This document shows, in pieces, positions 36,294 to 45,114 of a stretch of DNA of 64,000 nt. Within the stretch, counting starts at the first letter, position 1. Each line of letters starts with the position of its first letter. The position numbers were made by a program, and so were the translations under genes. Under the pieces are notes generated by a model that was not told the origin of the DNA, did not search any database, and was given only the letters and a program-made list of their open reading frames with translations. The stretch is from Campylobacter concisus (lineage in GTDB: Bacteria > Campylobacterota > Campylobacteria > Campylobacterales > Campylobacteraceae): the NCBI RefSeq assembly GCF_003048535.1, contig NZ_PIRQ01000002.1, forward strand, positions 186,001-250,000, in the 5' to 3' direction.

Positions 36294-36485
36294 ATGTCAA
36301 AAAGATGTGCGATAACAGGCAAAGGACCGATGATAGGCAACAATGTGAGCCACGCTAACAATAAAACCAAAAGAAGATTCTTGCCAAATCTTAGAACGAT
36401 TCGTGTTACACTAGAAGATGGTACTACAAGAAAGATAAAAGTTGCTGCTTCTACTCTAAGAACGATGAAGAAACAATCAAACTAA
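36294..36485 (+). CDS. rpmB: 50S ribosomal protein L28
   Basis: 63-residue large-subunit protein. [20 protein letters not shown] and [13 protein letters not shown] are diagnostic. It reads divergently from the HDOD-like gene and is followed 23 bases later by the potassium channel gene, a pairing without obvious functional logic. The zinc-type CxxC pairs of some L28 proteins are absent; only one cysteine is present. Confidence 0.97.
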   Translation: MSKRCAITGKGPMIGNNVSHANNKTKRRFLPNLRTIRVTLEDGTTRKIKVAASTLRTMKKQSN

Positions 36486-36508
36486 GAATATAAAATGAAG
36501 AGGAATTT

Positions 36509-37639
36509 ATGTCTTTTCTCTCAAGACTTTTAAAATTCCTCAACTGGTCAAACTCTACAAAACCAGAAATAAGCCTAGATACTGAGCTTTACGAACAATT
36601 AAAACCTTTTAGATTTCCACTAATTTCAGTCGTATTGCTGTTACTTTTTGGAACATTAGGTTACGTCTTAATAGATAATTTTTCGCTAATAGATGCCTTT
36701 TACCAAGCTGGTATGACTTTTACAACAGTTGGTTTTACCGAAGTTGCTCCAATAACTCCAAAGGGCAGAATTTTTACTATCACATTTATACTTATTGGTT
36801 TTATTATATTTACACTATCGATTGGTATTGTGGTTGAGGTTTTAAAAAGAGGTACATTAATTAGCATTTTAAAGGAACGACGCATGCTTTATAGGATCGC
36901 AAGACTAAAAAATCACTTCGTTATTTGTTATCACAATCTATACACAATCGAACTTAGTGCTCAATTTCGCGAAAATCATATACCTTTTGTTGTAGTCGAT
37001 GACAGAGAAGATATCGCAGAGCTAGCTCAAATTTATAAATATCCATATTTCATAAAAGCTCAGCCACATACACAAATTGCCTTTTTGAAAACACATCTAT
37101 CAAGCGCAAAAGGTCTTATAACTCTTAGCTCAAATATTGCTGATAACATCGCCCTTATAGCATCTGTAAGACTTTATGAAAAAGAGATAGGTCGCAGAAA
37201 GCCTTATCATATCATCACAAACGCAGAGACAGAAGACGATACGCAAAGATTAAAAAAATTAGGCGCTGACAATGTGGTAAGTCCATCTCGCTTAGTCGCG
37301 CAGCGGTTAAGTGCCATGAGCGTAAGGCCGGACATGGAAAATTTATTAGAGCAGTTTTTGTATACAAAAAATTCACCTATCGATATAGAAGAAATTCTTG
37401 TTCCTGATTACTCTTGGATAAGATTTAAAAGATTAAAAGAAACTCATCTACGAAACATAACAAATGCAGACATAGTGGGCATTAGGGATATAAATAATAA
37501 TTTTGTACCAATGCCAAATGGCGATACATTAGTGGGGACAGGATCAAAGCTTTTAGTTATCGGTACCGTTGATGGAATACGTCTAACCAAGCGTGTTGTA
37601 AAAAGCAAACACAAACCTGAAGAATTTAAATACGTATAA
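36509..37639 (+). CDS. Two-TM potassium channel with RCK (TrkA-N) domain
   Basis: 376-residue channel subunit. Seen: TM1 at about 38-56, pore helix, filter TTVGFTE at 72-78, TM2 at about 86-108, then a cytoplasmic RCK domain (HFVICYHNLYTIELSAQFRE; FVVVDD) and a C-terminal RCK_C part ending with LLVIGTVDGI. The filter deviates from the canonical TVGYGD in the last three positions. The Rossmann start lacks the full GxGxxG (CYHNLY), so nucleotide binding may be changed. Known: H. pylori has a related 2-TM RCK K+ channel needed for colonisation. Confidence 0.87.
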   Translation: MSFLSRLLKFLNWSNSTKPEISLDTELYEQLKPFRFPLISVVLLLLFGTLGYVLIDNFSLIDAFYQAGMTFTTVGFTEVAPITPKGRIFTITFILIGFIIFTLSIGIVVEVLKRGTLISILKERRMLYRIARLKNHFVICYHNLYTIELSAQFRENHIPFVVVDDREDIAELAQIYKYPYFIKAQPHTQIAFLKTHLSSAKGLITLSSNIADNIALIASVRLYEKEIGRRKPYHIITNAETEDDTQRLKKLGADNVVSPSRLVAQRLSAMSVRPDMENLLEQFLYTKNSPIDIEEILVPDYSWIRFKRLKETHLRNITNADIVGIRDINNNFVPMPNGDTLVGTGSKLLVIGTVDGIRLTKRVVKSKHKPEEFKYV

Positions 37640-37753
37640 AATAAATTTTCTACTCACTCTTTTTAAAAATTTAAACAATGGCTTGGCGTCTATTTTATAT
37701 CCAAGCATTTACAAAGTCTTGATAAAATTTCTCAAAAATTTATAGGAGCCGAT

Positions 37754-37954
37754 ATGTTACATGAATATACAGACCTTATAAATGAGCTAAAGAAAACCGA
37801 TGCTCGTTTTGCTACTCTTTGCAAAAAACATGATGAGCTAAATAAAAAAATAGACGACAATTTGGCAAAACCATCTGAAATTGATAATTTAAAAAAAGAG
37901 AAGTTAAAACTAAAAGACGAAATTTATGCTCAAATTTTAAAGTATAAAAAGTAA
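37754..37954 (+). CDS. DUF465/YdcH-family protein (66 aa)
   Basis: Small helical protein fitting DUF465 (YdcH): an N-terminal MLHEYTDLINELKKTDARFA with the conserved acidic turn, a KKHDELNKKI middle and LKKEKLKLKDEIYAQIL at the end, probably a helical hairpin. The ribosome binding site TAGGAG precedes the ATG. No function is established for the family. It converges on cysE. Confidence 0.85.
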   Translation: MLHEYTDLINELKKTDARFATLCKKHDELNKKIDDNLAKPSEIDNLKKEKLKLKDEIYAQILKYKK

Positions 37955-37962
37955 TAATAAAT

Positions 37963-37987
37963 TTATCTAATCTTTGAGATTAGATAA
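37963..37987. terminator. AT-rich hairpin between convergent genes
   Basis: TTATCTAATCT pairs perfectly with AGATTAGATAA across a TTG loop. It overlaps the cysE stop. All but two of the eleven pairs are A-T, so its terminating strength is uncertain. Confidence 0.45.
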
Positions 37988-38531
37988 TAAACTCTGGTTC
38001 AAATTTTGTCCCATTTACTCGAACTATTCTTGCTGGTATACCAACGACTGTCGCGTTTGCTGGGACATTTTTTAGCACGACCGAGTTTGCGCCGATCTTG
38101 GCATTTTCACCGATCGTTATGGCACCCAGTATCTTTGAGCCAGCTGCGATAGTCACACCATTTTTTACAGTCGGATGCCTTTTGCCACACTCTTTTCCAG
38201 TGCCTCCAAGTGTTACTTGATGATACATCATTACATCATCACCTATCTCAGCTGTCTCACCTATAACCACACCCATGCCATGATCTATAAAAAATCTCCT
38301 ACCGATCTTTGCGCCTGGGTGGATCTCAATGCCTGTTAAAAATCTTGCAATTTGTGAGATGAGTCTAGCTAGAAAAAAATGCCCTTTTTTATATAAAAAA
38401 TGAGAAATTTTATGAAACAAAACCGCATGAATGCCAGGAGTGTTTATAAGTATTGCCAAAAAGCAACACTTATGTACCGATGGGTCTTTTTCACGAACAG
38501 TTTGAACTAGCTCATTTAGACTCTCCCACAT
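37980..38531 (-). CDS. cysE: Serine O-acetyltransferase
   Basis: Makes O-acetylserine from serine and acetyl-CoA, the first step of cysteine synthesis. 183 residues, the short form that lacks much of the N-terminal domain of E. coli CysE. Seen: hexapeptide left-handed beta helix from [19 protein letters not shown] through [20 protein letters not shown] to [18 protein letters not shown], with the catalytic D-H in IDHGMG and the second histidine in MYHQ. It lies 4 bases downstream of cysK. Confidence 0.93.
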   Translation of the reverse strand: MWESLNELVQTVREKDPSVHKCCFLAILINTPGIHAVLFHKISHFLYKKGHFFLARLISQIARFLTGIEIHPGAKIGRRFFIDHGMGVVIGETAEIGDDVMMYHQVTLGGTGKECGKRHPTVKNGVTIAAGSKILGAITIGENAKIGANSVVLKNVPANATVVGIPARIVRVNGTKFEPEFII

Positions 38532-38535
38532 ATTT

Positions 38536-39441
38536 TTACGCTCCGTAAAGCTCTGTGCTTAAGTATCTTTCGCCATTATCTGGAGCTATGAAAAGTACTT
38601 TTTTGCCAGCGCCAAGTCTTTTAGCTACTCTTTTTGCGGCTACGTAAGCAGCACCACCACTTATACCTATCATGAGTCCATCACTTTTAGCGATTGATCT
38701 AGCTGCGTTTAGTGCGTCATCGTTGCTTACTTTTTCTACTTCGCTAACTAAGCTCATATTCATAGTATTTGGTAAAAATCCTGCTCCAATGCCTTGAATT
38801 TTATGCGGCCCTGGGTTGCCACCACTTAAAACCGGCGATGCTTCAGGCTCAACTGCGATGATCTCAGTATCATAGCCCTTTTCTTTTAGAACTTTTGCCA
38901 CGCCGCTTATCGTGCCACCTGTACCAACGCCAGCTACAAATGCATCAAGCTTACTAAAATCAGCCACAATCTCAGCTGCTGTTGTTAGTTCGTGAGCTTG
39001 TGGGTTATACTTGTTTTCAAACTGGCTTAGCATTATGTGATTTGGCTGAGCTGCTAGCTCTGTAGCTCTTGCGATCGCTGCTTTCATACCACCAGATGCT
39101 GGAGTAAGCTCAAGTTGTGCGCCATAAGCAGCCACTATTTTACGTCTTTCGATGCTCATGCTCTCTGGCATGCAAAGTATCACTTTAAAACCAAGTGCAG
39201 CACCACACATCGCTACGCCAATACCAGTATTTCCGCTCGTTGGCTCAACGATCGTATCGCCATGTTTTAGCGTACCGTCAGCTAGCATTTTGGTTATCAT
39301 ATTAAATGCGATCCTATCTTTTACAGAGCCACCTGGATTAAAAAACTCTAATTTTACGTAAATTTCAGCCTCGTCAGCACCTGTTTTAACCTTTACGATA
39401 GGTGTATTACCGATCGTTTTTACGATGTTATCGTAGATCAT
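38536..39441 (-). CDS. cysK: Cysteine synthase A (O-acetylserine sulfhydrylase)
   Basis: PLP enzyme that forms cysteine from O-acetylserine and sulfide. 301 residues from the ATG at 39441; a GTG one codon upstream is possible but sits too close to AGGAGG. Seen: the PLP lysine in [19 protein letters not shown], the phosphate-binding [10 protein letters not shown], and [11 protein letters not shown]. It forms a two-gene cysteine operon with cysE, so substrate channelling through the CysE-CysK complex is plausible. Confidence 0.96.
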   Translation of the reverse strand: MIYDNIVKTIGNTPIVKVKTGADEAEIYVKLEFFNPGGSVKDRIAFNMITKMLADGTLKHGDTIVEPTSGNTGIGVAMCGAALGFKVILCMPESMSIERRKIVAAYGAQLELTPASGGMKAAIARATELAAQPNHIMLSQFENKYNPQAHELTTAAEIVADFSKLDAFVAGVGTGGTISGVAKVLKEKGYDTEIIAVEPEASPVLSGGNPGPHKIQGIGAGFLPNTMNMSLVSEVEKVSNDDALNAARSIAKSDGLMIGISGGAAYVAAKRVAKRLGAGKKVLFIAPDNGERYLSTELYGA

Positions 39442-39559
39442 CACTCCTCCTAAAATAAATAAGATAAATTTTGTGTAAATTTAGCACAGAATTTTAAAAT
39501 AGATTATAAAAAGCCCCAATCTTTGGCAAATTTATAAAGAGTTGTTACATATTAGTAGT

Positions 39560-40228
39560 TTAATTTTTAATGCTGCTTAATATTTTTTGACCATTTTGGC
39601 TTAAAATTTTACCTTTGAAATTCTCTTTACAAAACTCCAAAATAAGAGCGTGGTAGAGTTTTAAAATTTCAACCTCATCAAATTTCTCGCTATCAAGAAA
39701 TTTATAAATTTCATCATAATCAAGCGAACTAAACCACTCAGCCGCCTCATCGTAGCTCTCAAAAGTATAGTCAAAATACGCCATTATCCTAAGCGCGTAA
39801 GCATCAACGACCATATATGGCTTGTCACAAGCATAAGCAAGTATCGCATCGCAAGTCTCGGCTCCAACGCCTCTTACGTTTATTAGCCACTCACGACTTA
39901 CGTTTTCTTTAAAATTTTCAAAATTATCAAATTCATTTTTTATAGCTAGACAAAGTGTCTTTAGGCGTTTTGCCTTTGTGTTGTAAAAACCACTTGGCTT
40001 TATGAGTATGGCAAGCTCACTGTTTTCAAGCGCGCAAATGCCTTGTAGGCTATCTTTACTGGCATTTTTTAGATTATTTAGCGCTTTTTCTACGTTTTTC
40101 CAGTTAGTATTTTGCACCAAGATAGCACCCAAAATAACCTCAAAAGTGCCCTCACCTGGCCATTTTAGCTCGTCTAAATTTCTCTTTTTGTGATTTAGCA
40201 AAGCTAAAAACAGATCGGTTGATCTCAT
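39560..40228 (-). CDS. magIII: 3-methyladenine DNA glycosylase MagIII-like
   Basis: 222-residue helix-hairpin-helix glycosylase. Seen: FEVILGAILVQNTNWKNVEK (endonuclease III fold), the hairpin INVRGVGAETCDAILAYA, and the catalytic aspartate in YMVVDAYALR. The lysine of bifunctional endonuclease III and the C-terminal four-cysteine Fe-S loop are missing, which is the pattern of H. pylori MagIII rather than Nth. Role: removal of alkylated adenine. It is the last gene of the long minus-strand operon and overlaps the ATPase gene by 4 bases. Confidence 0.82.
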   Translation of the reverse strand: MRSTDLFLALLNHKKRNLDELKWPGEGTFEVILGAILVQNTNWKNVEKALNNLKNASKDSLQGICALENSELAILIKPSGFYNTKAKRLKTLCLAIKNEFDNFENFKENVSREWLINVRGVGAETCDAILAYACDKPYMVVDAYALRIMAYFDYTFESYDEAAEWFSSLDYDEIYKFLDSEKFDEVEILKLYHALILEFCKENFKGKILSQNGQKILSSIKN

Positions 40229-40989
40229 TTTAAATTTTCTTTAAAAGTTAGATAAAACTGCTTTGCAGTCCTGCCGCTTCTGCTGGCTCTTAGCGTGGCA
40301 AAATTTTTAGCAAGAGTGTGAAGCTCATCTTTGTCGCCAGTGTAGTCTTTAAAGTAAAAATCAACCATTTTTAGGTACTCGTCGTAGTTGCCTTGATAAA
40401 AGCTGATCCAAAGACCAAAGCGATCTGATAGAGAAATTTTCTCCTGAGCTGCATCGCTGTAGTGGATTTCGCCGTCAATTAGCTCTGAGTTTTCATTTTC
40501 GCTTTTAAACTCGCTTATTAGATGTCTGCGGTTTGATGTGGCGTATAAAAGTACGTTTTTAGGCGGCTTTTGGATAGAGCCATCCATAATAGGCTTTAAA
40601 AATTTATACTCATTACTACCATTTTCAAAGCTTAGATCGTCGCAAAAAATGATAAATTTAAACTCGCTCTTTCTGATCTCATCGATAATGTCGCCAAGGT
40701 ATTTTAGATCCTCGCAGCCGATCTCAATGATGCGAAGTCCGGCTTTATAAAATTTAGTAAAAATAGCCCTTACAAGGCTTGACTTGCCACATCCTCTCTC
40801 GCCCCAAAGAAGCACGTGGTTCGCATCCTTGCCTTCTATAAAATTTAGAGTATTTTTTAGCAAAATTTCTTTTTGTTTTTCTAGTCCATAAAGTGAGTCG
40901 ATATCTACAAAATCAATATCATCAACTGGTTTTAGCATGCCTTTTGTACTTTTATAAATCGCTGCGTATTTCACACCCCAATCTATCAC
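40225..40989 (-). CDS. DUF815-family AAA+ ATPase
   Basis: 254-residue P-loop ATPase. Seen: VDIDSLYGLEKQKEILLKNT at the start of the AAA region, Walker A WGERGCGKSS, Walker B IIFCDDLSF, a sensor segment LLYATSNRRHLI and SLSDRFGLWISF. This is the DUF815 pattern; no activity is established. It overlaps mfd and the glycosylase gene by 4 bases each, between two DNA-repair genes. Confidence 0.88.
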   Translation of the reverse strand: MIDWGVKYAAIYKSTKGMLKPVDDIDFVDIDSLYGLEKQKEILLKNTLNFIEGKDANHVLLWGERGCGKSSLVRAIFTKFYKAGLRIIEIGCEDLKYLGDIIDEIRKSEFKFIIFCDDLSFENGSNEYKFLKPIMDGSIQKPPKNVLLYATSNRRHLISEFKSENENSELIDGEIHYSDAAQEKISLSDRFGLWISFYQGNYDEYLKMVDFYFKDYTGDKDELHTLAKNFATLRASRSGRTAKQFYLTFKENLK

Positions 40990-43931
40990 TTCTTATCCTT
41001 TCTTAGATAGACCAAAATTTCAGCCAAAACATCATCATCGTCCTTGCTACGTGACTTTAGCCTGATTTTCTCATCATCATTTTTTGTTATTAGTATGTTT
41101 TGCTCGCTGTTTGAGATCGTTTTTATGCCAGCTTTTAGAGCTAAAATTTTGATGATGATAACGTCTAAAAACTGCTTTGTAAATGTATCTATCTTGCCAA
41201 ATCTATCCTCAAGCTCGCTTTGTATCTCATAGACCTCGGCTACCTCTTTACACTTGCTAAGGCGCCTATAAATTTCAAGCCTTAGCCTATCTTCTCTTAT
41301 AAATTCTTGATTTAAAAAGGCACTTACACTAAGCTTTAGATCGATCTTGTCAAGCTTTGCGGAGTCTTGATTTAGAAGCTTGTTTATCTCATCTTCTAGC
41401 ATCTTTAGATATAGCGAGTAGCCGATAGCCTCGATGTGGCCGCTTTGTGCCTCTCCGATGATGTTGCCACCACCTCTTATCTCAAGGTCGTGATAGGCAA
41501 GCACCGAGCCAGCGCCCAAAAACGAGTTGCCCTCAAGCGCCACAAGTCGTTTTAAAGCGTCCTTGCTAATGGCATCTTTATCTTCAACCAAAAAGTAGCA
41601 GTAAGCCTGCTTATCGCTTCTGCCAACTCGCCCACGGAGCTGATGCAGGTCAGCCATACCAAATTTATTAGCATTTTCTACGATTATAGTGTTTGCATTT
41701 GGCAAGTGGATGCCGCTTTCAACGATGCTGGTGCAAAGCAGCAAGTCATACTCGCCACGCTCAAATTTCATCATCTCATCTTCAGCGACTTTTGCATTTA
41801 CCTTTGAGTGAAGTATCAAAATTCTAAGCTTTGGCAAAATTTTTCTTAGCTCATTTGCCGTCTGCTCGATGTCTGCGATGTGGTTGTGGATGTAAAAGGT
41901 CTGACCACCGCGTCTTAGCTCACGCATGATCGCCTCTTTGACGACCTTCTCGTCCCACTCTCTGACACTTGTCCTCACATCCAGCCTCGAGCTTGGCGGA
42001 GTGGCTAAAATGCTATATGTTTTTATCTTGCTAAGTGCCATATTTAGGCTTCTTGGTATCGGCGTGGCACTCATACTTAAGATGTGCGAGTGCTGAGAAA
42101 TTTCTTTTAGCTGCTCTTTTTGCTTAACGCCAAATTTATGCTCCTCATCAACCACTATAAGCCCCAAATTTTCAGCCTTTACACCAAGAAGTGCATGCGT
42201 ACCCACGCAAACTATAGGCTCATTTTCTTTTAGCGCTTTTTGCAGGCTTGATTTTTCTTTAGCACTTGAGAAGCGATCTAGCCTAAAGACCTTTATGCCA
42301 AATTTGCTAAATCTCTGGCTTAGCGTCTTGTAGTGCTGCGAGCTAAGCAGCGTCGTTGGGACAAAGAAGAAGGCGCTAAAGCCTGATTTTATGCAGGTAA
42401 ATATAGCATTCATCGCAACTTCAGTCTTACCAAAGCCAACATCTCCGCTAAGCAGCCTATCCATGACCTTTCCGCTTTTTAGCTCATCTTTTATATCATT
42501 TACCGCTTTTTGCTGATCACTCGTATATGAAAAGCCAGCGTCTTGAACAAAATTTAGATAAGAGATGTCTTCTTTTTGCAAAATTTTACCAGCCACGAGC
42601 TCTCTTTTTGCCGCCATTGCTACGATCTTTGAAGCGATCGCAAAGAGTTTTTCTCTAACCTTTTCTTTTATCTTGGCAAAATTTGCCTTGCCGAGGCGAT
42701 CAAGCACCGCCATAGAGCCATTTTGTGCGATGTAGCGATCGATTAGATTTAGATGCTCTACTGGCAAAAGAAGCTTGTCGTCATTTTGATAAGCAATGAC
42801 CACAAATTCCTTCGTAGCACCCAAAACTTTGATCTTTTCAAGCCCTAAAAATTTACCTATACCATAGTCTTCATGCACGACATAGTCATTTACTTTTAAC
42901 TCGTCTACCACAAGACTTGAGCGTTTAACTCGCCTTTTTTTCTCAAATTTATTTAGTGAGACTACGATCTTGTCGCTTGAAGTTATATTTACCACAAGAG
43001 GCGAAATTTCAAGCTTTACATTTGTAAAGCTATCAAGCTCATAGCCCTTAAAAAGTCCCTCATTTCTTGAAAGAACGGTTATGCTTTTGCTTTTATTTAG
43101 CTCAAAAAAGTCAAAATTTAAAGTGACCTCTAGGTCTTTATAAAACTTTGGTTCAGGTAAAATTTCAATGCCCTTAAATTTCTCCTTGGGCACATCATAA
43201 ATTTCAAAATCGATCTTTTTAACAAGCTTTGAGTCAAAAACTTTTAAATAGTCACTAAAGCTATCGATCACCCAAAATCCAAGCGAATTTAGGTCGCTCA
43301 CCAGGGCGTCACTTTGCATATCTTCGATCTTTTGGCTGACCTTTTCAAACTCGTCTTTACTTAAATTTGCGATAAAAGGAACGATCTCGGCCTCGCTTAG
43401 CTCGGCTTTATTGCTAATTTGCGTGGCAGTGTTATAGTTTCTTATGCTCTCAACCTCATCACCAAAGAGTAAAATCCTAACAGGATCATCCATATTTACG
43501 CCGTAAATGTCGATCACTTCACCGCGGATACTAAACTCACCAACGCTCTCAACGATATCTACACACTCATAGCCAAAGCGTATGAGTAAGTCGGTAAATT
43601 CGCTTAAATTTAGATTATCTTTTAGCTTGATCGTTGAGCTTTCTAGGTTTTTTTGCGTTGGAAGTGGGTTTAAAAGCGTGCTAAATGGGCTTATGATGAT
43701 CTTTTTGCCATCAAATTTATAGTATTTGCTAAGAACGGATGAAATTTCAAAAAGCTCTTCGTTAAAGCTTCTTAGATCATCGCCCTTTTTAGCTCTAAAA
43801 TCAGGTAACCTAAATGCACTAAAACCAGCAAAACTGGCCGCATCAGCGCAAAGTTCCGCCTCTTTGTCATCTTCACAGATGAGAATTTGTGGGGCGTGTG
43901 TTAAAAGATACTCATAGACCTTTGCTTGCAT
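40986..43931 (-). CDS. mfd: Transcription-repair coupling factor Mfd
   Basis: DNA translocase that removes RNA polymerase stalled at lesions and recruits UvrA. 981 residues, shorter than E. coli Mfd (1148). Seen: a UvrB-like N-terminal part, the RNA-polymerase-interacting region (LKVNDYVVHEDYGIGKFLGL), Walker A LSGDVGFGKTEVAM, DEEH box VVDEEHKFGV, SATPIPRSLNMAL, and QLRGRVGRSDKQAYCYF. The C-terminal TRCF domain is present. It overlaps folC by 20 bases. Confidence 0.97.
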   Translation of the reverse strand: MQAKVYEYLLTHAPQILICEDDKEAELCADAASFAGFSAFRLPDFRAKKGDDLRSFNEELFEISSVLSKYYKFDGKKIIISPFSTLLNPLPTQKNLESSTIKLKDNLNLSEFTDLLIRFGYECVDIVESVGEFSIRGEVIDIYGVNMDDPVRILLFGDEVESIRNYNTATQISNKAELSEAEIVPFIANLSKDEFEKVSQKIEDMQSDALVSDLNSLGFWVIDSFSDYLKVFDSKLVKKIDFEIYDVPKEKFKGIEILPEPKFYKDLEVTLNFDFFELNKSKSITVLSRNEGLFKGYELDSFTNVKLEISPLVVNITSSDKIVVSLNKFEKKRRVKRSSLVVDELKVNDYVVHEDYGIGKFLGLEKIKVLGATKEFVVIAYQNDDKLLLPVEHLNLIDRYIAQNGSMAVLDRLGKANFAKIKEKVREKLFAIASKIVAMAAKRELVAGKILQKEDISYLNFVQDAGFSYTSDQQKAVNDIKDELKSGKVMDRLLSGDVGFGKTEVAMNAIFTCIKSGFSAFFFVPTTLLSSQHYKTLSQRFSKFGIKVFRLDRFSSAKEKSSLQKALKENEPIVCVGTHALLGVKAENLGLIVVDEEHKFGVKQKEQLKEISQHSHILSMSATPIPRSLNMALSKIKTYSILATPPSSRLDVRTSVREWDEKVVKEAIMRELRRGGQTFYIHNHIADIEQTANELRKILPKLRILILHSKVNAKVAEDEMMKFERGEYDLLLCTSIVESGIHLPNANTIIVENANKFGMADLHQLRGRVGRSDKQAYCYFLVEDKDAISKDALKRLVALEGNSFLGAGSVLAYHDLEIRGGGNIIGEAQSGHIEAIGYSLYLKMLEDEINKLLNQDSAKLDKIDLKLSVSAFLNQEFIREDRLRLEIYRRLSKCKEVAEVYEIQSELEDRFGKIDTFTKQFLDVIIIKILALKAGIKTISNSEQNILITKNDDEKIRLKSRSKDDDDVLAEILVYLRKDKK

Positions 43932-45114
43932 AGTACTCTTTTAAAAAGGCTTCGGCTAGATGAAATGAGCCAAAGGCTAGATAAATTTTGCCGTTTTTTG
44001 CCTCTTTTATATCGTTCATATCGCTTGGCTCAAACTCTCTATGTGAAATTTCAAGCTCGTTTAACGCTTTATTTATGAGCTCTCCGCCAAGCTCCCTGCC
44101 CTCGCAGTAGTAGTGATAAAGCAGCACGTCCTCAACGACTGGCTTTAAAGCTGCCAAAACCGCCTTGAAATCTTTATCTAAAAACGAGTTATAAACTAGA
44201 GTTAGCTTCTTGTCACTAAACTCTTTAGAGCTAAATTTCTTAGCCACAGCCTTTGCGCCAAGCTCGTTGTGACCAACATCCACATATAAATTTGAAGCGA
44301 TCTTTTCGCATCTGCCTCGAAGCGTAAGAGTACCAAGCTTTTTGATATCTATGCTATTATCTAAAATTTTAGCTGCGGCGTAGGCTAGAGTTAAATTTGA
44401 TCGTAAAAACTCTGGCAGATTAAATTTATCTGCATAGTTTGCGATCTCGTTTAAATTTTCTTTGGTTAAAATTTCTCTTGGGAAGCTCAAAATTGCGCCC
44501 CTCTCGCTTGCGATCTCTTTTGCGATAGCAACGCTTATCTCGTTCATCTCATCATTTAAAATAGCTCTTTTACCCATAGCTTCAAATTTCGTGCGAGAAA
44601 TTTCTTCTAAGCTATCTCCAAGAACTGCCGTATGATCGAGTCCAATAGGCGTAAAAATACTTAACTCTTTTTCAAAAACATTTGTCGCATCAAGCACACC
44701 ACCCATGCCAGCTTCGCAGACAAAATAGTCGCAACCCTCAAAAAGCACGGCAGAAAGCAGCGTCATATACTCAAAATAGCTCGTTTTTATCTTGTATTCA
44801 TCGCTTAGAAGTCCTTGCAAGCGCTCGTGAGCTGCTTCTAAAATTTCATCGCTAGCAACCTCACCATTTAGCCAAAATCGCTCGTTAAATTTAAATATAT
44901 GAGGGCTTGTGTAGTGCCCTACTTTTGCACCATTTTGGCTTAAAATTTGCGCTAAAAAGCGGCCTGTACTGCCTTTGCCATTTGTGCCTATTATGTGAAT
45001 AATCTTAAATGGCTTTATATGCTCTTTTATAGTCGCATACGCTCTAATAATCCTGCCATAGTCAATCTCTTTGTAGTAAAGTGGTTTGCCGTCAAGAAAT
45101 TTAGCTAGGCTCAT
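43912..45114 (-). CDS. folC: Folylpolyglutamate synthase/dihydrofolate synthase
   Basis: Mur-ligase-type enzyme adding glutamate to dihydropteroate and folates. 400 residues. Seen: P-loop IIGTNGKGSTGRFLA, SPHIFKFNERFWLNG, CEAGMGGVLDATNVF and IGLDHTAVLG. The gene overlaps the GGDEF gene (ATGA) and mfd. Confidence 0.94.
   Translation of the reverse strand: MSLAKFLDGKPLYYKEIDYGRIIRAYATIKEHIKPFKIIHIIGTNGKGSTGRFLAQILSQNGAKVGHYTSPHIFKFNERFWLNGEVASDEILEAAHERLQGLLSDEYKIKTSYFEYMTLLSAVLFEGCDYFVCEAGMGGVLDATNVFEKELSIFTPIGLDHTAVLGDSLEEISRTKFEAMGKRAILNDEMNEISVAIAKEIASERGAILSFPREILTKENLNEIANYADKFNLPEFLRSNLTLAYAAAKILDNSIDIKKLGTLTLRGRCEKIASNLYVDVGHNELGAKAVAKKFSSKEFSDKKLTLVYNSFLDKDFKAVLAALKPVVEDVLLYHYYCEGRELGGELINKALNELEISHREFEPSDMNDIKEAKNGKIYLAFGSFHLAEAFLKEYYASKGL

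Noticed and set aside
39560-40228. Endonuclease III (Nth) as identity
   Set aside because: The catalytic lysine and the C-terminal Fe-S cysteines of Nth are missing; the pattern fits MagIII.
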